Shown here: positions 8,600 through 16,832 of the stretch, in pieces
Layout: each line of letters begins with the position of its first letter
How positions within the stretch are numbered: position 1 is the stretch's first letter
Assembly: GCF_039592695.1 (NCBI RefSeq)
Contig: NZ_JBBUTK010000002.1
Coordinates: 434,001 to 498,000, forward strand
Direction: 5' to 3'
Source: Flagellimonas_A sp039592695
GTDB lineage: Bacteria > Bacteroidota > Bacteroidia > Flavobacteriales > Flavobacteriaceae
Length of the DNA: 64,000 nt
Position numbers and translations under genes: made by a program
Notes under the pieces: model-generated
Database searches by the model: none
Seen by the model: the letters and a program-made list of their open reading frames with translations, nothing else
Told to the model about the DNA's origin: nothing

Positions 8600-8642
8600 T
8601 AAAAGTAAAAGTTGCCCCACTCAAAAAACATGATATTTGTCA
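8600..8642 (-). promoter_or_regulatory. CRP/FNR-like box and -7 element of tonB
   Basis: TGATATTTGTCA at 8631-8642, then 23 bp, then TACTTTTA (8607-8600) on the minus strand, one mismatch from TAnnTTTG. The predicted start is near 8595, about 18 nt before the tonB ATG. Same geometry as the boxes at 1877, 4656, 4692 and 10643. Confidence 0.7.
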
Positions 8643-8664
8643 AGTTTGTAATTTTTGACATTCT

Positions 8665-9429
8665 TTATTGAGAAATTGGCAATATCGATGTGTTGGCGTA
8701 ATCTTTCTTCTTTGGCCTTTTGGTAAGATCGGTCTTGAACAGTATCGCCATTCTCACCCTATCATAATTATTTTTACCAATATGATTTTTCATGTATCCT
8801 ATCTCGATATGCAAACCAGACAAAAGCTCTCGGCCCACCCCCATAAAAAATCGATTTTGGTTGATGTGGGCATTATCAAAATCAAAGAACGGCTCATTGA
8901 ACATTTTTAGATAGAGGTTATCGGTGACTGGGTGTTTGAACTGAAGCCGATACCGCAACCTGTTGGTGAATATGTGGTCGTCGTATGTTGAAATCCAACG
9001 GTTCTCAAGGCGCAATCGCTGTGAAATCTTCAATTTGTTGATTTTTGAATTTAGGCAGAACTCTTCGTACAGCCAAAATTGTGTGGTCAATGTCTCAAAT
9101 TCGGTATGGTCAAAAGGCTGTGTGTCTAAATAGGCAGCACCCAAGGAGAAATTGTATTTTGAATTTGGCACATAGGTGATTCCACTTCTGAAAAAAAGAA
9201 ACTCCGTTTTGTAAAAACCATCGTAATAGCGAATGACGCTTTCGGTGGGTATGCTCCACTTTTCAGCAATTTTATTGTTTCCTGAAATCACGAGCCATGA
9301 CCCAAAAGTATCTTCAATCTCACTTTGGGCACTCAGTGAAAAGCTGGCCATAAAATATAGGATGCAGAAAAAACGAGCTGTATTCAGAGCTGATCGGTGA
9401 CCAAAACGTACCGTTTTGAATATATCCAT
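8665..9429 (-). CDS. DUF2490 outer-membrane-type protein
   Basis: 254 aa. Hydrophobic N-terminal signal region (about residues 18-34, ending SLSAQS), then alternating beta-strand segments with aromatic ends (FGSWLVISGNNKIAEKW, YRLQFKHPVTDNLYLKMFNE, ELLSGLHIEIGYMKNHIG). This fits the DUF2490 family of small predicted outer-membrane barrels. Function unknown. It stands alone. A degenerate relative of the FNR-like box (TGACCTTTGTTA, 9490-9501) lies upstream but without a properly spaced -7 element. Confidence 0.75.
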   Translation of the reverse strand: MDIFKTVRFGHRSALNTARFFCILYFMASFSLSAQSEIEDTFGSWLVISGNNKIAEKWSIPTESVIRYYDGFYKTEFLFFRSGITYVPNSKYNFSLGAAYLDTQPFDHTEFETLTTQFWLYEEFCLNSKINKLKISQRLRLENRWISTYDDHIFTNRLRYRLQFKHPVTDNLYLKMFNEPFFDFDNAHINQNRFFMGVGRELLSGLHIEIGYMKNHIGKNNYDRVRMAILFKTDLTKRPKKKDYANTSILPISQ

Positions 9430-9524
9430 AATTTAAGAATGGATGTTTCTTTCACGGTGCAAGTTCAGGAGGATATCCTATTGAAAATATGACCTTTGTT
9501 AGGTTTTGATTTTTTAGAGCCTGC

Positions 9525-10478
9525 TTATTGCTTTTCCCAGATAAGTGCCGCAGCACCACATATCGCTGCAGTCTTGCCAGACATGCCAGATTGCATGAGT
9601 TTTACTTTTCCTTTGTAGACTTCCAACAAATTTTCATTGAAATATTTTTCTAAGGGCTCCATGATCCATTTGCCGCTGTTGGTGAGCCCACCCATCAAAA
9701 TGAAGGCTTCTGGCTGGGTAAATGCCGTGAAGTTGGCCAGTGCCAAGGCCATTATTTTGGCGGTGTAATCAAATGCCTTTATGGCAATGAAATCGCCCTC
9801 TTCGGCGGCTATGGTGATTTCTTCACCGTGAAGGTTGTTATAGGCAATATCTCTAAAGCGGCTGTCGACCATGTATTTGCTCTGCATGTGCAAAATGGTA
9901 CGTTTCAATCCGGTGGCAGAGACATAGGCCTCTAAACCGCCCCGAACACCAAGCCCCGTCAGCCTGCCATCGCCAATGGTCATGTCAATATGCCCAAGTT
10001 CACCTGCAAAGCCATCATAACCATCAATCAATTGTCCGTTGGCCACGATGCCAGCACCGAAACCTGTACCAAGGGTAATGACAATGAAATCGGTCATGTG
10101 CCGGCCGTTTCCGAAGAGCATTTCGCCAAGTGCTGCGGCACTGGCATCGTTCATGATGCGCATGGGCATGGGCATTTTGACCTTTAACTTTTCCAGAATG
10201 GGCACAGTGCCTTTCCAAGCCAGATTGCTCGCATTTTCAATGGTGCCATTTTTACTTGAAGCATTGGGTGCACCGATACCGCATCCTATAATGTTGGGTT
10301 TAAAATCGAGTTCATCGATGAGGCCATCGACACTTTTTTTGATTTTATTGAGATAATCATCAAGGTCGTTGTGCTCTTTGGTCCTGAAGAACATTTTTGA
10401 AATGCACTCTCCTTCTTGGTTCACCAGACCGATTTTGGTTTTTGTTCCCCCTATGTCGATTCCTACTACTAAATCCAA
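9525..10478 (-). CDS. ROK-family sugar kinase/glucokinase-like protein
   Basis: 317 aa. ATP-binding phosphate-1 motif GIDIGGTKTKIGLV at the N-terminus, catalytic-loop region IMNDASAAALGE, phosphate-2 motif TLGTGFGAGIVANG and GELGHIDM. Most ROK proteins have a zinc-binding CxCGxxGCxE motif after the GH. Here the region reads GDGRLTGLGVRGGLEAYVSA with no cysteine, so the zinc site is absent. It probably phosphorylates a hexose such as glucose. The next gene upstream is divergent and no sugar transporter is nearby. Confidence 0.85.
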   Translation of the reverse strand: MDLVVGIDIGGTKTKIGLVNQEGECISKMFFRTKEHNDLDDYLNKIKKSVDGLIDELDFKPNIIGCGIGAPNASSKNGTIENASNLAWKGTVPILEKLKVKMPMPMRIMNDASAAALGEMLFGNGRHMTDFIVITLGTGFGAGIVANGQLIDGYDGFAGELGHIDMTIGDGRLTGLGVRGGLEAYVSATGLKRTILHMQSKYMVDSRFRDIAYNNLHGEEITIAAEEGDFIAIKAFDYTAKIMALALANFTAFTQPEAFILMGGLTNSGKWIMEPLEKYFNENLLEVYKGKVKLMQSGMSGKTAAICGAAALIWEKQ

Positions 10479-10642
10479 AGTGCTATGATTTTAAATGAGG
10501 TTCTTAAAGTTAAAAATTATGGCTTTTATCGGCTAGACATTGTTCAATTTTTTACTCGATAATCGAGATTTAAATGCTCCAACGCTTATGTCGAGGTAAT
10601 TTACTCGTTCACAAATATTGGCACTAATAAAATAGGGAAAGA

Positions 10643-10685
10643 TGACTTCTGTCATATTTTGAGCTGTTGCTGCACGCTACTTTTG
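10643..10685 (+). promoter_or_regulatory. CRP/FNR-like box and -7 element of the second uspA
   Basis: TGACTTCTGTCA (10643-10654), 23 bp, then TACTTTTG (10678-10685), a perfect TAnnTTTG. The predicted start at about 10690 lies between two possible ATGs and so rules out the upstream one at 10667. Confidence 0.75.
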
Positions 10686-10708
10686 AATTGAAATTAAATT
10701 TCATAGGT

Positions 10709-11500
10709 ATGCGCAACATTAAAAAAATATTGGTCCCGTTTGATTTTTCAGAAGCTTCGATCAATGCTTTGGATTACACCCTGAATTTTGTGGGATATGA
10801 CCAACCCATTGATGTTCTCGTGTTGGAAGTGACCCATTCACCCTCGACAGCTACAAAGGAAAAAGAATCGGAAGAAGAATTTCAAAAAATCTTGAACACA
10901 CTCAACAGGCGAACCAAAAAGAACCCCATGTTCTTGACCGTCTCGGGCAATCTCATTGAAACACTTTTGAAAACCCAACTGGAGCAGCAGATTGATTTGA
11001 CCATCATGGGCACCATGGGAGAAGGTGATTCTGAAGAAGCGATGACCAACACTTCAAAATTGGTTTTGGAAGCTAATAGTCCGGTAATCTCCGTTCCGTA
11101 TGGTACAGAGATAAACACACCAAAACATATAGCACTGGTGCTTGGCAAAGAAGAAATCGAGAGGCCAAAAGTGCTCGGAGTGTTACTTGATGTCGCTAGA
11201 ACTTTCAATGCCAAGGTGCATGTGTTGACGATATACAAAGAATCGATATACGGTGAAAAGGCTGTAGTCGAGACCAATGAAAATACGTTGGAATATTACT
11301 TGGAGCATTTTTACGATGAACATTATTTTTCTAAGAATCAAGATATAGAACAGGGTATTTTAGAGTATATCGACAATAAGGATATTGATTTGTTGGCCAT
11401 TCTGCCCAGAAACCACGCCCAAAAGACCAAGCCCTCTGAAGGTCGGCTGACAAAATTGTTGACACTGCATTCAACGGTGCCTGTTTTGACTTTGGATTAA
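10709..11500 (+). CDS. Universal stress protein, two-domain, divergent
   Basis: 263 aa from ATG 10709 (MRNIKKILVPFDFSEAS). An in-frame ATG at 10667 lies upstream of the predicted transcription start and is unlikely. There are two UspA-like halves, but the ATP loops are degenerate: domain 1 has GTMGEGDSEEAMTNTS and domain 2 has LPRNHAQKTKPSEGRLTK, neither with the full G-x2-G-x9-GS pattern. It may therefore sense or bind something other than ATP. Followed after 17 nt by the SLC13 transporter; both are probably read from the FNR-like promoter. Confidence 0.85.
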   Translation: MRNIKKILVPFDFSEASINALDYTLNFVGYDQPIDVLVLEVTHSPSTATKEKESEEEFQKILNTLNRRTKKNPMFLTVSGNLIETLLKTQLEQQIDLTIMGTMGEGDSEEAMTNTSKLVLEANSPVISVPYGTEINTPKHIALVLGKEEIERPKVLGVLLDVARTFNAKVHVLTIYKESIYGEKAVVETNENTLEYYLEHFYDEHYFSKNQDIEQGILEYIDNKDIDLLAILPRNHAQKTKPSEGRLTKLLTLHSTVPVLTLD

Positions 11501-11517
11501 TCGTTTAATCGCTATTG

Positions 11518-13356
11518 ATGACCACACTTCTCATCATTCTTTCCGTAACCATACTACTGTTTATCTGGGGAAAGTTTCCGCCCGATGTCGTAGCATTGAT
11601 TTCTATGATCACCCTTTTTTTAACGGGAATTTTGACCGCAGAAGAGGCCCTGAGTGGGTTCAGTAATGCCACGGTGATCATGATTGCCGCCCTGTTCATT
11701 ATTGGGGAAGGATTATCGAGAACGGGTTGGACCGCCCTTGCCGGGCAACGTTTTGTGAGTTGGGCAAAAAAGAGTGTTCCCAAACTATTGGTCATTGTCA
11801 CTTTGGGTGCAAGTGTGCTTTCTGGGTTTGTGAGCAATACAGGTACGGTGGCAGCACTGCTTCCTGTCACGGTATCAGCCGCTTGGAGTGCCGGTACCTT
11901 GCCCTCTAAGCTGTTGATGCCCGTGGCCTTTGGCTCCAACACGGGCGGGTTGTTGACCTTGACGGGTACACCTCCCAATATTATTGCCAGTAACACCTTG
12001 ATTCAAAATAATTTGGAGGGTTTCAGCTTTTTTGAGTTTTCCCTTATCGGGATTCCATTATTGATCATTGCCATTCTTTACTTCAGGTACATTGGTTATC
12101 GATTGATGCCGGCCAACAAAACCAAGGATAGGCCCGCGGATATCAATGCGGAAATGCACAAATGGATCGAGAACTACAGCATCGGTGACAATCTTTATCG
12201 GCTGCGCATTCGGTCTATGTCACCTTTGATCAACACTAAAATTAGGGATTGGAACTTTGAGGAAGATCATCATGTCTCGATAATGCGGTTAAAGCGACGA
12301 CATCCAAGTCCGCTTCAACAGAAAGTGCCACTGTTTGTTGAATTACCGGAGCCAGAAACCGAAATGCGCTACCATGATATTATCACCGTAAAGGGAAAAC
12401 CAGAGGATGTTGACAGGCTGGTGCTCAAATTTTCATTGGGTGTCATACCCACCCCGGCCGAAATGGATACCCTGAAGAATGAACTCATCAACCAAGAAGT
12501 AGGCATGGCCGAAATGTTCATCTCTCCCAATTCGGTTTTTGTGGGCAGGGTCATCAATTTAGGACATTACTTAAAGCAAACGGGGGTACAGTTATTGGCT
12601 GCTTCAAGAAAAAATCGCCCATTGACCGGAAAAATAAAGATTGAGGCAGGTGATGCCTTTGTGATACGGGGTACATGGGAAAATATCGAGACCCTTAAAT
12701 CACTCTATGAAAATGTGGTGATCTCGGGCAGTCCTGAAGCCATGTCAAAAAATGTGACCCAATTGACCCCCAGAAGCTACATCGCCATGGGCACCTTGAT
12801 CCTTATGATCTTGCTTTTGGTCTTTAAAGTACTGCCAGGTGCCATGGCGGCATTGATTTGTGCCGGTATCATGATGCTGACCCGCTGCGTGCCCATTTCT
12901 AAGGCCTATAAGGGCATTAGTTGGACAAGCGTGGTCATGATCGCCGCCATGATCCCCATGGGCTTGGCCCTGCAAAAAACGGGGGTGGCCCAAATGGCAG
13001 CAGAAGGCTTGGTCGATGCCTTGGGAAGTGTGCACCCCACGGCCTTATTGGCAGGCATATTTCTGTTGACAACGGCATTTAGCCAAACGATAAACAACTC
13101 GGCAACGGCGGTACTGATGGCGCCGATAGCCTTGATCGCAGCAAATTCTTTGGGCGTATCGCCCAAACCCTATATGATTACAGTGGCCGTAAGTGCTTCA
13201 ACCGCATTTTTGACCCCTGTTGGAACGACAACGAACGCCATGGTGTTGTCCGCTGGGGGGTATTCCTTTTTGGATTACGTAAAGGTCGGTGGACCATTAC
13301 TATTGCTATTTTTTATAACCACGGTGCTGGTAGTGCCGTTGGTGTGGAATTTTTAA
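11518..13356 (+). CDS. SLC13-family (divalent anion/sodium) transporter with TrkA-C domains
   Basis: About 612 aa. Hydrophobic membrane segments at about 1-190 and 410-612, interrupted by a soluble part (about 200-400) that looks like two TrkA-C/RCK-C domains. The two substrate/sodium signature loops are visible: SNTGTVAALLPVTVSA with TGTPPNIIASNT, and NNSATAVLMAPIALIA with TPVGTTTNAMV. Members move sulfate, dicarboxylates or similar anions; the substrate cannot be read here. ATG 11518 is chosen over the TTG three bases upstream. Follows uspA at 17 nt, and pckA lies 58 nt downstream. Confidence 0.88.
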   Translation: MTTLLIILSVTILLFIWGKFPPDVVALISMITLFLTGILTAEEALSGFSNATVIMIAALFIIGEGLSRTGWTALAGQRFVSWAKKSVPKLLVIVTLGASVLSGFVSNTGTVAALLPVTVSAAWSAGTLPSKLLMPVAFGSNTGGLLTLTGTPPNIIASNTLIQNNLEGFSFFEFSLIGIPLLIIAILYFRYIGYRLMPANKTKDRPADINAEMHKWIENYSIGDNLYRLRIRSMSPLINTKIRDWNFEEDHHVSIMRLKRRHPSPLQQKVPLFVELPEPETEMRYHDIITVKGKPEDVDRLVLKFSLGVIPTPAEMDTLKNELINQEVGMAEMFISPNSVFVGRVINLGHYLKQTGVQLLAASRKNRPLTGKIKIEAGDAFVIRGTWENIETLKSLYENVVISGSPEAMSKNVTQLTPRSYIAMGTLILMILLLVFKVLPGAMAALICAGIMMLTRCVPISKAYKGISWTSVVMIAAMIPMGLALQKTGVAQMAAEGLVDALGSVHPTALLAGIFLLTTAFSQTINNSATAVLMAPIALIAANSLGVSPKPYMITVAVSASTAFLTPVGTTTNAMVLSAGGYSFLDYVKVGGPLLLLFFITTVLVVPLVWNF

Positions 13357-13414
13357 CGCGGCAGTTTTGACATATTTCGAAACAGTCGCTGATATAACTT
13401 TTAAAACTAATATT

Positions 13415-15040
13415 ATGAATGCCGTGATGGAAAAAACGAAAGATTTGGAAAAGTACGGGCTGAAGGATGTAACGGCCCATTGGAACTTAGACGCAGAAAC
13501 CCTTCAAAAGATTACAGTTGAAAAAGGTATGGGCGTTGAGTCAGAAAATGGCACATTGGCCATTAATACAGGAAAATTTACAGGGCGTTCGCCTAAAGAT
13601 CGTTTTTTGGTAAAAGATGATTATACCAAAGACAGAATTTGGTGGGGGAGGATCAATAAGCCGATTTCCCCTGAAAATTTTGATAAACTTCAAGATGAAG
13701 TGGTGAATTATCTGTCGGGCAAAGAAATTTACGTTCGTGATGCTGCGGTCTGTGCCGACCCCAAGTATAAAATGAACGTGCGGACGATTACAGAGTACCC
13801 ATGGTCGAACTATTTCATCAAAAATATGTTCCTAAGACTCTCTGAAGAGGAACTGAAGGATTTTGAAGAAGAATGGTTGGTATTGTGTGCCCCCGGTTAT
13901 GAATGTCCCAATCCAGAGGAATTCGGAATCATTGCAGGTAACTTCTCCATTTTGAACTGGACGAAGAAAGTAGCACTGGTAGGAGGTTCTGAATACCCCG
14001 GTGAAATGAAGAAAGGTATTTTCACCGCATTGAACTTTGTTTTGCCAGTCGAAAAAGAAGTACTGCCCATGCACTGCTCGGCCAATGTTGGGGAAGAAGG
14101 GGACACCGCCATTTATTTTGGACTCTCAGGAACAGGTAAAACAACACTTTCAGCGGATCCTGACAGAAAATTGATTGGTGACGACGAACACGGATGGACC
14201 GAAGAAAACACTATTTTTAACTTTGAAGGGGGCTGTTATGCCAAAGTCATTGATTTGACCGAAGAAAAAGAACCCGACATTTACAGGGCCATTCGCCCCG
14301 GTGCCCTTTTAGAAAATGTGGTATTTAAGGAAGGCACGAAAGAGGTGGACTTTTTTGACAGTTCGATCACCCTGAACACACGGGTGAGTTATCCTATTGA
14401 GCATATCGATAACATTCAAGTGCCATCGTATGCAGGCAATCCGAAGAATATTTTCTTCTTGACCTGTGATGCCTTTGGGGTGCTGCCTCCAGTATCTAAA
14501 TTGACTCCGGGTCAAGCGGCCTATCACTTCATTTCAGGATACACCGCTAAAGTTGCGGGCACAGAAACAGGAATCAATGAGCCGGTACCTTCGTTCTCCG
14601 CTTGTTTTGGCGGACCTTTTATGCCGTTGCACCCTACGGTCTATGCTGAAATGCTGAGCAAGAAAATGACCGATGCCGGCGTTAATGTTTGGCTCATCAA
14701 TACCGGGTGGAGCGGTGGCCCTTACGGGGTTGGCTCACGTATCAAATTGAAATATACCCGGGCGATGATTTCCGCTATTTTGGAAGGAGAATTGGATAAA
14801 GTGGATTATGAAACACATCCCATCTTCGGCCTGCACATGCCCAAATACTGCCCTGGCGTTCCAACGGAAATTTTGGATCCCATGAACACTTGGTTGCAAA
14901 AAGGTGCGTATGTCAGTAAAGCAATCCAATTGGCGCACTCATTCCACATTAACTTTGATAAATTTGCCAGTGAAGCATCAGAGGAAATCCTAAATGGAGG
15001 CCCACTAATCGATTCACACCATGAAATGGATCATTTATAA
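13415..15040 (+). CDS. pckA: Phosphoenolpyruvate carboxykinase (ATP)
   Basis: 541 aa from ATG 13415 (MNAVMEKTKDLEKYGLKD), the usual length. Converts oxaloacetate and ATP to PEP and CO2 in gluconeogenesis. Motifs: substrate-binding TGRSPKDRF, Walker-A-like GLSGTGKTTLSADP, metal-binding LIGDDEHGW, and EPVPSFSACFGGPFMPLHP. A TTG-started extension from 13367 is possible but not conserved-looking. Followed after 13 nt by a phosphofructokinase: two enzymes of opposite glycolytic direction side by side. Confidence 0.96.
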   Translation: MNAVMEKTKDLEKYGLKDVTAHWNLDAETLQKITVEKGMGVESENGTLAINTGKFTGRSPKDRFLVKDDYTKDRIWWGRINKPISPENFDKLQDEVVNYLSGKEIYVRDAAVCADPKYKMNVRTITEYPWSNYFIKNMFLRLSEEELKDFEEEWLVLCAPGYECPNPEEFGIIAGNFSILNWTKKVALVGGSEYPGEMKKGIFTALNFVLPVEKEVLPMHCSANVGEEGDTAIYFGLSGTGKTTLSADPDRKLIGDDEHGWTEENTIFNFEGGCYAKVIDLTEEKEPDIYRAIRPGALLENVVFKEGTKEVDFFDSSITLNTRVSYPIEHIDNIQVPSYAGNPKNIFFLTCDAFGVLPPVSKLTPGQAAYHFISGYTAKVAGTETGINEPVPSFSACFGGPFMPLHPTVYAEMLSKKMTDAGVNVWLINTGWSGGPYGVGSRIKLKYTRAMISAILEGELDKVDYETHPIFGLHMPKYCPGVPTEILDPMNTWLQKGAYVSKAIQLAHSFHINFDKFASEASEEILNGGPLIDSHHEMDHL

Positions 15041-15053
15041 AATGTGACCTAAT

Positions 15054-16355
15054 ATGTTCCAAATAGAAAATTTGGGAGAGGCTAAGTTTAAATCCCCCCT
15101 ACAGCTAAGCACTGTCAGGGGGGATAATATCTTCAATTTTGTCAGCGACAGTGATAAATTGGTTTATGACCTCTCTATGGATGCCTACACCAACTGTCTC
15201 ACAAACAATCAAGAACCCCATTGTCTTGAAAAAGCAGGGCCTCGCCAGCACTTGCATTTTGATCCCAAGCGGACCACTGCGGCCATAGTAACATGCGGCG
15301 GGCTTTGTCCCGGCATCAACAATGTCATTCGCGGCGTGGTGATGGCCTTGCACTATTTCTATGGAGTGAAACGAATTTTAGGCGTTCCCTATGGCTATGA
15401 AGGATTGAATCCAGGAATGGGCCACGGGTTTATGGAACTTACGCCTGATAAGGTGAAGGATATCCATCAGTTTGGAGGCACTATTTTGGGGTCTTCCAGA
15501 GGCGCACAAAGTGTGGGCGTTATGGTAGATACGTTGGTTGAAAACCATATTGACATTTTATTCACCATTGGTGGCGACGGTACCTTAAAGGGGGCCGATT
15601 CCATTGGGGAAGAAATCCAAAAAAGAGGGTTGGATATTGCCGTTGTCGGCATCCCAAAAACGATTGATAACGACATTGACATTATTGACAAATCCTTTGG
15701 GTTTGAAACTTCTTTTGACATCGCAAGCCCTATTTTGAGGGATGCCCATAATGAAGCGAAAGGAGCCTACAATGGGGTTTCCATCGTGAAACTGATGGGT
15801 CGCGACAGTGGTTTTATAGCAGCTTCGGCAGCATTGGCACAACCTGTGGTCAATTTTGTGCTGATTCCTGAACAGCATTTCAATCTTTATGGGGATGGAG
15901 GATTTTTGGAAGCCCTCAAAAAAAGGTTGGAGGCCAAACACCACGCCGTTATCGTCGTGGCTGAAGGTGCAGGGCAACATCTGTTTGCGAAGGAAGAAGT
16001 AAAGACCGATGCTTCCGGTAATGTACAGCACGATGATATCGGCATTTTTCTAAAAGACAAAATCAAGGAATATTTCAAGGAAACCTTTCCTGTGACCGTC
16101 AAATATATCGACCCCAGCTACATTGTCCGAAGTGCCGCGGCCAATTCTGGCGACAGTGTCTTTTGTAGTGGTTTGGCCTATATGGCCGTACACGGTGCCA
16201 TGGCCGGAAAGACCAAGTTTGTTGTCGGCAGGGTCAACAATAAATTTGTGTACCTGCCCATTTCTGCAGTGACCAAAAAACGCAAAAAAATAGATTTGGA
16301 GAGCGAATTTTGGTTCGCTGTATTGCAAAGCACGGGGCAGCCTTTTATGCTTTGA
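15054..16355 (+). CDS. ATP-dependent 6-phosphofructokinase, long (group III) type
   Basis: 433 aa, longer than the 320-aa E. coli PfkA and like the plant/spirochaete-type group. Motifs: CGGLCPGINNVIRG, GTILGSSRGAQ, IGGDGTLKGAD, PKTIDNDIDIID, KLMGRDSGFIAASAALA. A Gly in GGDGT (rather than Asp in GGDDT) points to ATP rather than pyrophosphate as donor. Phosphorylates fructose 6-phosphate. Probably co-transcribed with pckA. Confidence 0.9.
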   Translation: MFQIENLGEAKFKSPLQLSTVRGDNIFNFVSDSDKLVYDLSMDAYTNCLTNNQEPHCLEKAGPRQHLHFDPKRTTAAIVTCGGLCPGINNVIRGVVMALHYFYGVKRILGVPYGYEGLNPGMGHGFMELTPDKVKDIHQFGGTILGSSRGAQSVGVMVDTLVENHIDILFTIGGDGTLKGADSIGEEIQKRGLDIAVVGIPKTIDNDIDIIDKSFGFETSFDIASPILRDAHNEAKGAYNGVSIVKLMGRDSGFIAASAALAQPVVNFVLIPEQHFNLYGDGGFLEALKKRLEAKHHAVIVVAEGAGQHLFAKEEVKTDASGNVQHDDIGIFLKDKIKEYFKETFPVTVKYIDPSYIVRSAAANSGDSVFCSGLAYMAVHGAMAGKTKFVVGRVNNKFVYLPISAVTKKRKKIDLESEFWFAVLQSTGQPFML

Positions 16356-16382
16356 TGGACAAGTAGAAATGACAATGCCTTT

Positions 16383-16832
16383 TTATAAAGCTTTGATCAC
16401 ATGGGTGACAATGCCCCAGACCAACAGATTGTTCTCGTCTTCAACTTTTAGGGGTTTGTATTTTCTGTTCTCGGGCATGAGGTAGAGCCCATCTTTTTTG
16501 ATTTCAAGACGCTTTACGGTGAATTCTCCATCAATAAAACAGACGGCGACTTTTCCGTTTTCAGGCTCCAAGCTGCGGTCAATGACCAAAAGATCGCCAT
16601 CATCAAGGCCTGCACCAATCATCGAATCTCCGCTCACACGGGCAAAAAAGGTGGCATCCGGATTTTTGATCAGTGATTTATCCAGACTGATGCGGGTCTC
16701 CTTAAAGTCGTCGGCCGGGGAGGGAAAACCTGCGGAGACCGTATTTTTTGAGAAAGATGCCGAGATTGAATCCTCTGGTTCAAATCCATAGAATTGTAAG
16801 TGGCCGCCCCTGGTTTTTTCGTTTCGCTTCAT
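16383..16832 (-). CDS. umuD: UmuD-like autoproteolytic subunit (S24 peptidase)
   Basis: 149 aa. LexA/UmuD-type serine-lysine peptidase: Ser70 in GDSMIGAGLDDGDLLVIDRS and Lys107 in FTVKRLE. The likely self-cleavage site is Ala34-Gly35 (SAGFPSP). There is no N-terminal DNA-binding domain, so it is UmuD rather than LexA. Its ATG overlaps the umuC stop (ATGA), so it is translated after umuC, the reverse of the E. coli umuDC order. Role: RecA-triggered processing to activate the error-prone polymerase. Confidence 0.9.
   Translation of the reverse strand: MKRNEKTRGGHLQFYGFEPEDSISASFSKNTVSAGFPSPADDFKETRISLDKSLIKNPDATFFARVSGDSMIGAGLDDGDLLVIDRSLEPENGKVAVCFIDGEFTVKRLEIKKDGLYLMPENRKYKPLKVEDENNLLVWGIVTHVIKAL

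Noticed and set aside
9490..9501. Possible sixth FNR-like box upstream of the DUF2490 gene (TGACCTTTGTTA)
   Set aside because: One half-site base is wrong and the required -7 element is absent at 23 bp; at 22 bp only a two-mismatch TGAACTTG is present.
10667..10708. Upstream start of the second uspA
   Set aside because: It precedes the predicted transcription start at about 10690, and the extra residues are not UspA-like.
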